Origin: Streptomyces sp. NBC_01267
Lineage (GTDB): Bacteria; Actinomycetota; Actinomycetes; Streptomycetales; Streptomycetaceae
Length of the DNA: 64,000 nt
Direction of reading: 5' to 3'
Assembly: GCF_036241575.1 (NCBI RefSeq)
Contig: NZ_CP108455.1
Span: 1,874,501 to 1,938,500 of the forward strand
The position numbers were made by a program, and so were the translations under genes. Below the pieces are notes generated by a model. It searched no databases. It saw only the letters and a program-made list of their open reading frames with translations, and was not told where the DNA came from. Position 1 is the stretch's first letter; every line of letters starts with the position of its first letter. Shown here piece by piece: positions 44,185-52,555 of the stretch.

Positions 44185-44978
44185 GCACGGGAACCTCGGG
44201 GTTCGACGGCGCCGCGTCCGCCTGGCTGAAGGGCCTCGGCGGACTGCGTAACACCGTCCGCCAGGAGCTCGTGGCGCGGCAGCTCGACGAGCAGCTGACG
44301 GCCCGCTTCCCGGTCGGACAGCGCCTGCGGATCCTCGACGTCGGTACGGGGCAGGGCACCCAGGCCCTGCGGCTGGCCCGTGCCGGGCACACGGTGACCG
44401 GCCTGGAGTCGGACCCCGTGATGCTCAAGGTGGCCCGTGACGCGCTGGCCACCGAGCCCGAGGGCATCCGCGAGCGGGTGCGGCTGCTGGACGGCGACGG
44501 CCGGGAGACCGGCGCGCACTTCCTCCCGGGCAGCTTCGACGTGGTGCTCTGCCACGGGGTGCTGATGTACGTGCCGGAGCCGGACGGAATGCTGGCGGGC
44601 CTGGCCCGGATGCTGGCGCCGGGCGGGCTGCTCTCGCTGCTGGTCCGCAACGCGGACGCACTGGCGATGCGGCCGGGGCTGGCGGCCGACTGGCCCACGG
44701 CCCTGGCGGCCTTCGACACCGACACGTACACCAACCGGCTCGGCCTGACGGTGCGCGCCGACCGGCTGGAAGCGCTGACGGCCACGCTGGCGGGGATCGC
44801 GGCCCCGCTGCACGCCTGGTACGGCGTGCGGGTCTTCACCGACAACGTGCCCAACGACGCGGAGCTGCCGTCGGCCCAGGAGCTGGACCAGCTGCTGGCC
44901 GCGGAGGACCGCGCCGGGCGCACCGAGCCGTACAAGAACGTGGCCGCGCTGCTGCACCTGTGCGGCGTACGGGGCTGA
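44181..44978 (+). CDS. class I SAM-dependent methyltransferase, apparent CTG start
   Basis: 265 aa. The SAM-binding motif I LRILDVGTGQGTQAL (about 50-64) is clear, followed by GLESDPVML (acidic end of strand 2), LLDGDGRE and DVVLCHGVLMYV. The substrate is unknown. Similarity-like residues begin right after the upstream stop, and the only initiation codon there is CTG at 44181, overlapping TGA by 4 nt, with GGAG 7-8 nt upstream. No ATG, GTG or TTG lies in frame nearby. Confidence 0.85.
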   Translation: MSTGTSGFDGAASAWLKGLGGLRNTVRQELVARQLDEQLTARFPVGQRLRILDVGTGQGTQALRLARAGHTVTGLESDPVMLKVARDALATEPEGIRERVRLLDGDGRETGAHFLPGSFDVVLCHGVLMYVPEPDGMLAGLARMLAPGGLLSLLVRNADALAMRPGLAADWPTALAAFDTDTYTNRLGLTVRADRLEALTATLAGIAAPLHAWYGVRVFTDNVPNDAELPSAQELDQLLAAEDRAGRTEPYKNVAALLHLCGVRG

Positions 44979-45054
44979 CGTCCTCTCCTGACGCCTTCCC
45001 CTGATCGGCTCACACCGCAGGCAGACCTGATCCGGCAAAAGCGACACTACGGGC

Positions 45055-46149
45055 ATGGACTCCTCCCGTAACCGTGGCCGTGTACACCGACTGCTGCTGC
45101 CCCTGACCGCGGGAATCTGTGCGGTCGCCCTGGTCGGCGGCTGTTCGGGCGCCGGTTCTTCCTCCCCGGCGCCCGGCTCCGGATCCACGCCGTCGGCCCT
45201 GCCCGCAGCGTCGTCGTCGAACGGTGGCAGCGGCCTGCAGACCAACTACGAGCAGGTCATCAAGAACGTCCTGCCCTCCGTCGTCCAGATCGTGTCGGGC
45301 AACGACCTCGGTTCGGGCATCGTCTACGACGACAAGGGCGACATCGTCACCAACGCCCATGTGGTCGGCAACGCGAAGCAGTTCAAGGTCACCTCGGCCA
45401 CCGGCGGCACCCAGCTGAGCGCCAAGCTGGTCTCCAGCTACCCCGCGCAGGACCTCGCGGTCATCAAGCTCGACACGGTGCCCTCCCAGCTCAAGCCCGC
45501 CTCGTTCGCCCCGTCGTCGAAGGTCGACATGGGTCAGATCGTGCTCGCGATGGGCTCCCCGCTGGGGCTCTCCAGCAGCGTCACGCAGGGCATCGTCTCC
45601 GCCACCGGGCGCACCGTCAGCGAGAGCAGCGCGAACGGCGGCACCGGAGCGACCATCGGCAACATGGTGCAGACCTCGGCCGCGATCAACCCCGGCAACA
45701 GCGGCGGCGCCCTGGTCAACCTCGACGGCAAGGTCATCGGCATCCCCACCCTGGCGGCGACCGACCCGCAGCTGGGCAACGGCGCGGCGCCCGGCATCGG
45801 CTTCGCGATCCCCGCCTCGATGGTCACGAACATCGCCGACCAGATCATCAAGGACGGCAAGGTCACCAACTCCGGCCGGGCCGCCCTGGGCATCACCGGC
45901 CGGTCCGTCGTCAACGCCGGATTCCAGCCCGCCGGGGTCGCGGTGGTCGCCGTCACGAAGAACGGCGCCGCGGCGAAGGCCGGGCTGCGTACCGGGGACG
46001 TCATCACCCAGCTGGGCACCACCCCGATCGCCTCGTTGCCCGCGCTCTCCGAGGCGCTGGCCTCGTACAAGCCGGGTCAGCAGGTCAAGGTCGGCTACCA
46101 GCGCGACAGCGCCAAGAAGACGGTCGAGGTCACGCTGGGCGCGATGTAG
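45055..46149 (+). CDS. lipoprotein trypsin-like serine protease with PDZ domain (HtrA/DegP-like)
   Basis: 364 aa. The signal peptide ends in a lipobox (LVGGC), followed by a Ser/Pro-rich linker. The protease domain has the triad His102 (TNAHVV), Asp133 (DLAVIKLD) and Ser216 (GNSGGAL). A C-terminal PDZ domain (about 280-364) has AKAGLRTGDVITQLG. It probably degrades or processes misfolded extracytoplasmic proteins. It lies 76 nt after the methyltransferase. Confidence 0.95.
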   Translation: MDSSRNRGRVHRLLLPLTAGICAVALVGGCSGAGSSSPAPGSGSTPSALPAASSSNGGSGLQTNYEQVIKNVLPSVVQIVSGNDLGSGIVYDDKGDIVTNAHVVGNAKQFKVTSATGGTQLSAKLVSSYPAQDLAVIKLDTVPSQLKPASFAPSSKVDMGQIVLAMGSPLGLSSSVTQGIVSATGRTVSESSANGGTGATIGNMVQTSAAINPGNSGGALVNLDGKVIGIPTLAATDPQLGNGAAPGIGFAIPASMVTNIADQIIKDGKVTNSGRAALGITGRSVVNAGFQPAGVAVVAVTKNGAAAKAGLRTGDVITQLGTTPIASLPALSEALASYKPGQQVKVGYQRDSAKKTVEVTLGAM

Positions 46150-46171
46150 GCGCCGGAGCGCACGGTCCGGC

Positions 46172-46213
46172 ACGGGGAGGGGCGGCACCCGGCCGGGTGC
46201 CGCCCCTCCCCGT
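46172..46213. terminator. 42-bp perfect palindromic terminator
   Basis: Arms of 21 bp (46172-46192 and 46193-46213) are perfectly complementary; a few central pairs would open to form the loop. It lies between convergent genes. Confidence 0.88.
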
Positions 46214-46219
46214 ACGCCG

Positions 46220-46459
46220 TCAGGCCTGGTCGGCCGTGTCCGCCTGCTCCGCGGCTTCCTCGGGGTGCAGGCTCATCGGTCCGTAGATCTCGGTCGTGTC
46301 CTCGAAGAGCCGCACCTGGTCGGCGCCGCCCTCGGCGAGCTCCTTCCACGCCTCGCCGATCCAGGACTCCGCGTCGCCCTGCGTGGTGAACTCCTCGGGC
46401 ACCACCGAGGGCTGTGTCTCCGTACCGTCGGACTTCTCGAACCGCCACGTCCACGCCAT
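46220..46459 (-). CDS. small conserved acidic protein, unknown function
   Basis: 79 aa, beginning MAWTWRFEKSDGTETQP, rich in Glu and Trp, with no cysteines or membrane segment. GGAGG precedes the ATG. It looks like a conserved Streptomyces protein; no function is known. It is divergent from cobU. Confidence 0.8.
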   Translation of the reverse strand: MAWTWRFEKSDGTETQPSVVPEEFTTQGDAESWIGEAWKELAEGGADQVRLFEDTTEIYGPMSLHPEEAAEQADTADQA

Positions 46460-46589
46460 GTCCGCCTCCTGGATGCCACGCTGTCTCGGCCCGGCCGTGC
46501 GCCCGCGGGGTCGACCCCGGCGGGATCACGGCCTGCTGGCAGCGTAGCCGGGCGCGCACCGGGCGCGGGGGCGCGGGAGGATCGGATAC

Positions 46590-47792
46590 GTGGAACTCAC
46601 TCTGCTCGGCACCGGTGCCCCCGACGGGCTGCCCCGTCCCGACTGTCCCTGCGCCGCCTGCGCCAGTGCCCGCGGCGACCGGGCGCGTGCCGCGACCGCG
46701 CTGCTGCTGGACGGCGTCCTGCTGCTCGACCTCACTCCGGGGGCCGCGCTGGCCGCGGCCCGCGCCGGGCATTCGCTCACCGGGGTGCGCCAGGTGCTGC
46801 TCACCCACCCGCACGGCGGGCCTCCGGTGGAACTGCCCGCCGGGCTGCCGTCCGCGGGCCGGGTGGCCGACGGGCGGGTGTTGACGCTGCTCAGCGGCCA
46901 CCGGGTGCGGGCGGTGCCGATGGACTCCCCCGGCACCGGGTACGAGGTGACGTCACCGGGCGGTGAGCGGCTGCTCTACCTGCCGCTCGGCGCGTCCCCG
47001 GCGGGGCTCTCGGAGGACGGTTCCGCTCCGTACGAGATGGTCGTCGCCGATGTCACCGGGCGCCCGGACGCGCTGGCCAGGCTGCGGGCGACGGGGGCCG
47101 TCGGGTCCACGACGGATGTGATCGCCGTCCACCTGGGCCACGAGGCGCCGCCGGGCGCCGAGCTGGACCGGCGGCTGGCCGCCGCAGGGGCACGGGCGGT
47201 GCCCGACGGGACGACGCTGATCGTCGGCGAGTATCACGCGGTGCCCGATCTGCCGCGCCGCACCCTGGTGCTCGGCGGGGCGCGCTCCGGCAAGTCCGTG
47301 GAGGCCGAGCGGCGTCTCGAAGCCTTCCCCGAGGTGGTGTACGTCGCGACGGGCGGCACCCGTGACGGGGACGCCGAGTGGGCGTCCCGGGTCGGGCTGC
47401 ACCGGGAGCGCAGGCCGGGGTCGTGGCGCACCGAGGAGACCTGCGAGCTGGCGCCGTTGCTGGCGGACGGCGGGCCTCCGCTGCTGATCGACTGTCTGTC
47501 GCTGTGGCTGACCGACGCGATGGACCGGGCGGGCGCCTGGGACGACGACCGGTGGGCGGGCGGCGGCGAGGCGGCGCTGCGCGCGCGGGTGGCCGAACTG
47601 GTCGCCGCCGTACGGGCCACGGAGCGCGCCGTCGTCGCCGTCAGCAACGAGGTCGGCTCCGGTGTGGTGCCCGCGACCGCGTCCGGCCGGCGGTTCCGCG
47701 ACGAGCTGGGGCGGCTCAACGCGGCCTTCGCTGCCGAGTGCGAGCACGTGCTGCTGATCGTCGCGGGGCAGGCCGTCGTACTGCGGGGGTGA
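46590..47792 (+). CDS. cobU: CobU with degenerate MBL-like N-terminal domain
   Basis: 400 aa. Residues about 215-400 are adenosylcobinamide kinase/adenosylcobinamide-phosphate guanylyltransferase: P-loop LVLGGARSGKS with Lys235, then YVATGG, HRERRPGSWRTEE and LLIDCLSLWLTD. It makes adenosylcobinamide-GDP in cobalamin assembly. The N-terminal about 210 residues begin like a metallo-beta-lactamase fold (LTLLGTGAPDGLPRPDCPCAAC) but the zinc motif HxHxDH is reduced to THPHGG, so it is probably not catalytic. GTG start with GGGAGG. Confidence 0.92.
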   Translation: MELTLLGTGAPDGLPRPDCPCAACASARGDRARAATALLLDGVLLLDLTPGAALAAARAGHSLTGVRQVLLTHPHGGPPVELPAGLPSAGRVADGRVLTLLSGHRVRAVPMDSPGTGYEVTSPGGERLLYLPLGASPAGLSEDGSAPYEMVVADVTGRPDALARLRATGAVGSTTDVIAVHLGHEAPPGAELDRRLAAAGARAVPDGTTLIVGEYHAVPDLPRRTLVLGGARSGKSVEAERRLEAFPEVVYVATGGTRDGDAEWASRVGLHRERRPGSWRTEETCELAPLLADGGPPLLIDCLSLWLTDAMDRAGAWDDDRWAGGGEAALRARVAELVAAVRATERAVVAVSNEVGSGVVPATASGRRFRDELGRLNAAFAAECEHVLLIVAGQAVVLRG

Positions 47793-47858
47793 GAAGCGGC
47801 GGGTGAAAGGCCGCGGGTGAGAAGCGGGGGGTGAGAAGCGGGGGGTGAGAAGCCGCGG
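47789..47858 (+). repeat. five tandem copies of a 14-bp repeat
   Basis: Five adjacent 14-mers of the form GTGAGAAGCSGSGG fill 47789-47858. Copies 3 and 4 are identical. The first contains the cobU stop codon. The array lies in the cobU-cobT gap. Confidence 0.85.
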
Positions 47859-47945
47859 GTGACAATCCGGCGCACAGTGGAACGTATGACCCTCCGGGCG
47901 GTCCATGGACATCTCACCAGGAAAGCTGCCGGTACTGTTCGGCGA

Positions 47946-49172
47946 ATGAGCTCGCTGAATCTCGACGACTTCTCCGATCTGATCGAACGCCCCGACGGCG
48001 GCGTACGGCGCGACGCCGAGGAACGCCGGGAGCGGCTGACCGTTCCGCCCGGCGCTCTCGGCCGGCTCGACGAACTGGGTGAGTGGCTCTCCGCGGCGCA
48101 GTCCGCGGCGCCGGTCAGGCCCGTCGAGACGGTGCGCGTGGTGCTGTTCGCGGGCGACCACGGGGTGGCCGGGCTGGGTGTGTCGGCCCGGCCCGCCGGG
48201 AGTGCGCACCGGCTGGTGCGGGCCGTGCTCGACGGGGAGAGCCCTGTCGCCGTGCTGGCCCGCAGGCTCGGTGTGCCGGTGCGGATCGTCGACGCCGGTC
48301 TGGACTGCGATCCCGCACTGCTGCCCGACGAGGTCGTCCGGCACCGGGTGCGCCGCGGGACCGGGCGGATCGACATCGAGGACGCGCTCACCTCGGAGGA
48401 GGCCGAGCAGGCGGTCCGTCTGGGGATGGCCATCGCCGACGAGGAGGCCGACTCGGGCACCGATCTGGTCGTCCTGGGCGACCTGAGCGTGGGCGGCACG
48501 ACGGCAGCGTCCGCGTTGATCGCGGCGCTCTGCGGCACGGACGCCTCGGTGGTCACCGGGCGCGGCGGCGCGGTCATCGACGATCTGGCGTGGATGCGCA
48601 AGTGTGCGGCGATCAGGGACGCGCTGCGCCGGGCCCGTCCGGTCCTCGGTGACCAGCTGGAACTGCTCGCCACGGTCGGCGGCGCCGATCTGGCCGCGAT
48701 GACGGGGTTCCTGCTCCAGTGCGCGGTACGCCGGGTGCCGGTGATCCTCGACGGCGTGGTCTCCGCGGCCTGCGCGCTGGTGGCCCAGCGGGCCGCCTTC
48801 CGCGCCCCCGACTCCTGGCTGGCCGGGCAGGTCAGCGGCGAACCGGCCCAGGCGAAGGCGCTGGACCGGATGGCACTCACCCCGCTGCTCGACCACGGGG
48901 TGACGGTCGGCGAGGGCACGGGGGCGCTGCTCGCGCTGCCGCTCGTCCAGGCCACGGCGGCGCTGCTGTCCGAACTGCCGGAGCGCACCACCGACGGCAC
49001 GGCTACCGACGGCGGCGCAGACGAGACGTCCAGCGAGGCGTCGGGCGAGCGAACAACACCGGAAGAGACGGCGGAAAGCGGGACAACGCCGAGTGAAGCT
49101 TCGCCGAAATCCCCTGCGGATGACGCGACTTCGGTGGCGGCGGAGACCGCGGTGGGGGACGGTGGGGAGTGA
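47946..49172 (+). CDS. cobT: nicotinate-nucleotide-dimethylbenzimidazole phosphoribosyltransferase
   Basis: 408 aa. It makes alpha-ribazole phosphate, the lower-ligand precursor of cobalamin. Family motifs include ERLTVPPGALGRLDELGEW, FAGDHGVAG, LGDLSVGGTTAASAL, GADLAAMTGFLL and the catalytic Glu323 in VGEGTGALLALP. The last about 55 residues are a Thr/Ser/Glu-rich disordered tail absent from classical CobT. A TACTGT box (47933-47938) lies 7 nt before the ATG, suggesting a leaderless mRNA; an ATG 60 nt upstream is less likely. Confidence 0.95.
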   Translation: MSSLNLDDFSDLIERPDGGVRRDAEERRERLTVPPGALGRLDELGEWLSAAQSAAPVRPVETVRVVLFAGDHGVAGLGVSARPAGSAHRLVRAVLDGESPVAVLARRLGVPVRIVDAGLDCDPALLPDEVVRHRVRRGTGRIDIEDALTSEEAEQAVRLGMAIADEEADSGTDLVVLGDLSVGGTTAASALIAALCGTDASVVTGRGGAVIDDLAWMRKCAAIRDALRRARPVLGDQLELLATVGGADLAAMTGFLLQCAVRRVPVILDGVVSAACALVAQRAAFRAPDSWLAGQVSGEPAQAKALDRMALTPLLDHGVTVGEGTGALLALPLVQATAALLSELPERTTDGTATDGGADETSSEASGERTTPEETAESGTTPSEASPKSPADDATSVAAETAVGDGGE

Positions 49173-49176
49173 ACCC

Positions 49177-49202
49177 GTGGCCGGCGGCTGACCGTCGGCC
49201 AC
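49177..49202 (+). terminator. weak hairpin after cobT
   Basis: Seven-base-pair arms (49177-49183 and 49196-49202) lie 4 nt past the cobT stop and before the MprF-like gene. Confidence 0.35.
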
Positions 49203-49248
49203 AACACACCCCCGACGTGACGCACGGCGCCCCATATCATCGCGTTTC

Positions 49249-51015
49249 ATGGGAGAAGTCCGCACATCCGCCGGGGTCACACCCCTGACCAGCGTCCGGT
49301 CGCGCCGCAGTGCGGCATTCGCCGTCTGGTATCTGCGCGCCGTGTCGTTCATCAACTTCCTGAGTGCCGCCTGGGTCTCCCTGGGCCAGGACCTGCGCCG
49401 CCACAACACCGACTTCTACTTCACGCCCTACATGCTGACCGCGGGCTTCGCCTCGGGCGCGTTCACCCTCTTCCTGGCGATCACCATGCGCCGCCGCAAG
49501 CGGGCCGCCTGGATCCTCAACCTGGTGATCAGCGGGCTCTTCCTGCTGGTGCTCGGCCTCGCCATGTGTTTCCCGGAGTTCCGCCGGTACCCGCAGAACT
49601 GGGTCTCGCTGGTGCTGACGACGGCCTTCGTGGTCTCCCTGCTGATCGGCCGGCGGGAGTACTACGCGAAGGGCGACCGCTCCAACCCCAAGCTCGCCGC
49701 GGCCGTCGCCGTCGGCGGGGTGCTGGTCTGCTCGCTGCTGGCCTCGCTGCTGGTGACCGTCACCAACACCGCCCACGACGAGACCCGTTCGACGTTCCTG
49801 GGCCGTTGGCGGTACGGCTTCATGCGGCTGGTCTCGCTGGTGCCCGACGACTCGCACATCCAGGGGATCGAGACGCCCAACTGGGTCGACATCGCCATCA
49901 ACGCGCTCTCCACCCTGCTGCTGCTCGCCGTGCTCTACGCGGCGTTCCGCTCCCGCCGTGCGGTCGACCCGATCACCGCGCAGGACGAGAACCAGCTGCG
50001 CGCCCTGCTGGACCGGCAGGGCGAGCGCGACTCGCTCGGCTACTTCGCCCTGCGCCGGGACAAGAGCGTCATCTGGTCACCCACCGGCAAGGCGGCGGTC
50101 GCCTACCGGGTGCTCGGCGGGGTCTCGCTCGCCTCCGGGGATCCGATCGGCGATCCGGAGGCGTGGCCGGGCGCGATCGGGAACTGGCTGGCCGAGGCGC
50201 GCGAACACGGCTGGCTGCCCGCGGTGATGGGCGCGAGCGAGGAGGCCGGCACGGTATACGCCAGGCACGGCCTGGACGCGCTGGAATTCGGCGACGAGGC
50301 GATCGTGGAGATCGCCGAGTTCACCCTGGACGGCCGCGCCATGCGCACCGTGCGCCAGGCGTACAACCGGGTGAAGCGCGCCGGGTACACGGTCCGGATC
50401 CGCCGCCACGAGGAGATCCCGGACGCCGAGATGGACGTGCTGGTGCGCCGCGCCGACGACTGGCGCGACGGGACCACCGAGCGCGGGTTCTCGATGGCGC
50501 TCGGGCGGCTCGGCGACCCGGCCGACGGACGCTGCGTGATGCTCGAATGCACGGACGGGGAAGGCGAGTTGCGCGCCGTTCTGAGCTTCGTCCCGTGGGG
50601 CCCCGCAGGCCTGTCGCTGGATCTGATGCGCCGTGACCGGGATGCCGAGAACGGCCTGATGGAATTCATGATCATCGAACTCCTGCAGCGGGCGAAGGAG
50701 ATCGGGATCACTCAGGTCTCACTGAACTTCGCGATGTTCAGATCAGTCTTCGAACGTGGCTCGAAGCTCGGGGCTGGCCCCGTGCTGAGGCTGTGGCGCT
50801 CGTTCCTCACCTTCTTTTCCCGGTGGTGGCAGATCGAGTCGCTGTACCGCGCCAACGCCAAGTACCGGCCAATTTGGGAGCCACGCTTCATGCTCTTCGA
50901 GAAGAGCGCAGACCTGCTGCGCATCGCTGTCGCATCGGCCCGTGCCGAGGGCTTCCTGGAAGCACCGGGGCTGCCCGCATGGCTGCACCGCAAGCCGCTC
51001 GGGACCAGACGGTGA
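49249..51015 (+). CDS. phosphatidylglycerol lysyltransferase-like protein (MprF/LysX C-terminal domain)
   Basis: 588 aa. About six membrane helices (about 20-240) are followed by a cytosolic DUF2156 domain (about 255-575) with the twin GNAT fold used by MprF to transfer an aminoacyl group from tRNA to phosphatidylglycerol. Aminoacylated lipids lower membrane charge and protect from cationic peptides. The amino acid and acceptor are not shown by sequence. A TATCAT box (49235-49240) lies 8 nt before the ATG. The next gene overlaps its stop by 4 nt. Confidence 0.9.
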   Translation: MGEVRTSAGVTPLTSVRSRRSAAFAVWYLRAVSFINFLSAAWVSLGQDLRRHNTDFYFTPYMLTAGFASGAFTLFLAITMRRRKRAAWILNLVISGLFLLVLGLAMCFPEFRRYPQNWVSLVLTTAFVVSLLIGRREYYAKGDRSNPKLAAAVAVGGVLVCSLLASLLVTVTNTAHDETRSTFLGRWRYGFMRLVSLVPDDSHIQGIETPNWVDIAINALSTLLLLAVLYAAFRSRRAVDPITAQDENQLRALLDRQGERDSLGYFALRRDKSVIWSPTGKAAVAYRVLGGVSLASGDPIGDPEAWPGAIGNWLAEAREHGWLPAVMGASEEAGTVYARHGLDALEFGDEAIVEIAEFTLDGRAMRTVRQAYNRVKRAGYTVRIRRHEEIPDAEMDVLVRRADDWRDGTTERGFSMALGRLGDPADGRCVMLECTDGEGELRAVLSFVPWGPAGLSLDLMRRDRDAENGLMEFMIIELLQRAKEIGITQVSLNFAMFRSVFERGSKLGAGPVLRLWRSFLTFFSRWWQIESLYRANAKYRPIWEPRFMLFEKSADLLRIAVASARAEGFLEAPGLPAWLHRKPLGTRR

Positions 51016-51773
51016 CCGGGCGCGCCCTGCGTGCGGCGGCCCGCCGCGAATGGGGTCCGCTCTTCACCGTCGTACGGCACGCGCTGGTCACCAGGAAGTG
51101 GCGGGCCATCCCCCTGACGCTCGGGGCGGTCGCGCTGACCGCGCTCTTCCAGATCCTGCAGAACCAGTCGTGGGGCCTGGGGCCGGTGAGCGACATAGGG
51201 TTCGTCCAGGCGCGCGACCCGCTCTGGCTGGCGCTGCTGCGAACGCCGCTGTCGCTGTTCGTACCGGCGCTGGACCTGCCCGTATGGGGCGCGCTGGCGC
51301 AGATCCTGCTGGTCTTCAGCATCGCCGAGATCTGCATCGGGTGGTGGCGGACGCTGGTGATCGCGTACATCACCACGCTGGCCGGCACGCTGTACGCACG
51401 CGTCGCCATCTCCCTGGGCCCCCACCACGTGTTCGGCACTCCCGCGTCCGACGCGCTGATCGTCGACACCGGCCCCTCGGCCGCAGTGGTGGGTCTCGCC
51501 GTCTATCTCTGCTGGCGGCTGCGGGCCTGGTGGACGGGGGGCGTGGTGATCGTCGGGATGATCCTGGAGCTGGTCGTCAAGGACAACCTGGCGGGCAAGG
51601 AGCACATCGCCGCGATCCTGGCGGCACTCGTGATCTGCGCCTTCTCGGCCTGGCGGGACCGGCAGCGTCAGGGGCGCGGCCCCGGGTCACGGCCGGGCAG
51701 CTCCGTCCTGTCGGGGGCGCCGCCGATCAGCTCCTCGAACCGGCGCCGGGGCCCGGCCCAGCGTTTGTCGTGA
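51012..51773 (+). CDS. rhomboid-like polytopic membrane protein
   Basis: 253 aa, five to six hydrophobic helices between about 35 and 220. GTG start overlapping the MprF-like stop. Segments DTGPSAAVVGLAVYL and KEHIAAILAAL sit where rhomboids have their Ser and His helices, but the Ser context is GPSA rather than GxSG, so it may be a rhomboid-fold protein without protease activity (inference). The C-terminal about 35 residues are Ser/Arg/Gly-rich and are encoded in DNA that also codes for the convergent gene. Confidence 0.78.
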   Translation: MTGRALRAAARREWGPLFTVVRHALVTRKWRAIPLTLGAVALTALFQILQNQSWGLGPVSDIGFVQARDPLWLALLRTPLSLFVPALDLPVWGALAQILLVFSIAEICIGWWRTLVIAYITTLAGTLYARVAISLGPHHVFGTPASDALIVDTGPSAAVVGLAVYLCWRLRAWWTGGVVIVGMILELVVKDNLAGKEHIAAILAALVICAFSAWRDRQRQGRGPGSRPGSSVLSGAPPISSSNRRRGPAQRLS

Positions 51774-52441
51774 CGGTAGGCGCGCCGGGTCGCTCTGGCG
51801 CGGGTCCGGTGCCGGGAGCGGTAGAAGCGCTTGGCCCACGGGGAGGTGGGCCGGGCGAGCCGGACCGCGCCGACCAGAGCGACGAAGGGCACCACGGCGC
51901 CGATCAGTGCCGTACGGGGTTTGCCCTTGCTCAGCGCGATGAGTGCGAAGCCGAAGTTCACCACGGTGTTCACGGCGAACAGCCCGCGGTCCTGCCGTTC
52001 GGCCGGGGAGAGTTCGTTGACCCCGAACGGCAGGAACCCGCCGAGCACCAGGCCCACCAGTGCCACGGTGAGGACCACGATCTCGACGCTCTTGCGGCCC
52101 TGTTCGCTCCAGTACACGTCGTTCAGGTGGAGCAGCAGGGCGAACTCGTCGAGGACCAGCCCCGCGCCGCTCCCGAAGATCACCGCACAGACCGCGGCGC
52201 CCCATCCCCGGGTGCCGCTGGTGACCGCGCCGAAGCCGCCGATGACCACCAGGACGACGCCGGGGACGACGTGGTGGATGTGCATCCCGCCGGGCGTCAC
52301 GTTCCGGAACGGGCCGCGGCCCGCCCGGATCAGCCGGGCCACGGTGCGCGCGATCAGGAAGGACAGCACGAACGAGAGCAGAGCGAGCGTCAGCGGGAGC
52401 TTGCCCGGTTCCACGATGTTCCGGTCCCACCAGTGACCCAT
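51668..52441 (-). CDS. integral membrane protein of unknown function
   Basis: 257 aa, five to six helices, with conserved-looking MHIHHVVPG and LVLDEFALLLHLNDVYW stretches containing His, Asp and Glu that could bind metal or lipid head groups. The C-terminus is very basic. ATG with GGGAG. Its 3' end overlaps the convergent rhomboid-like gene by 106 bp. Confidence 0.82.
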   Translation of the reverse strand: MGHWWDRNIVEPGKLPLTLALLSFVLSFLIARTVARLIRAGRGPFRNVTPGGMHIHHVVPGVVLVVIGGFGAVTSGTRGWGAAVCAVIFGSGAGLVLDEFALLLHLNDVYWSEQGRKSVEIVVLTVALVGLVLGGFLPFGVNELSPAERQDRGLFAVNTVVNFGFALIALSKGKPRTALIGAVVPFVALVGAVRLARPTSPWAKRFYRSRHRTRARATRRAYRHDKRWAGPRRRFEELIGGAPDRTELPGRDPGPRP

Positions 52442-52555
52442 GCCACCTGCTCCCTTTTGTCCGTCCTGGGTAACTTAGCCCGCCCGGCGCACGGGGGGGG
52501 CGGCGTCACGGGGTCTGGCACGCACGGAATAGGGGTGGTGGATAACCTGCGCGGC

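Noticed and set aside
46460..46589. Cobalamin riboswitch before cobU
   Set aside because: No B12-box-like sequence is visible here, nor upstream of cobT or cobS.
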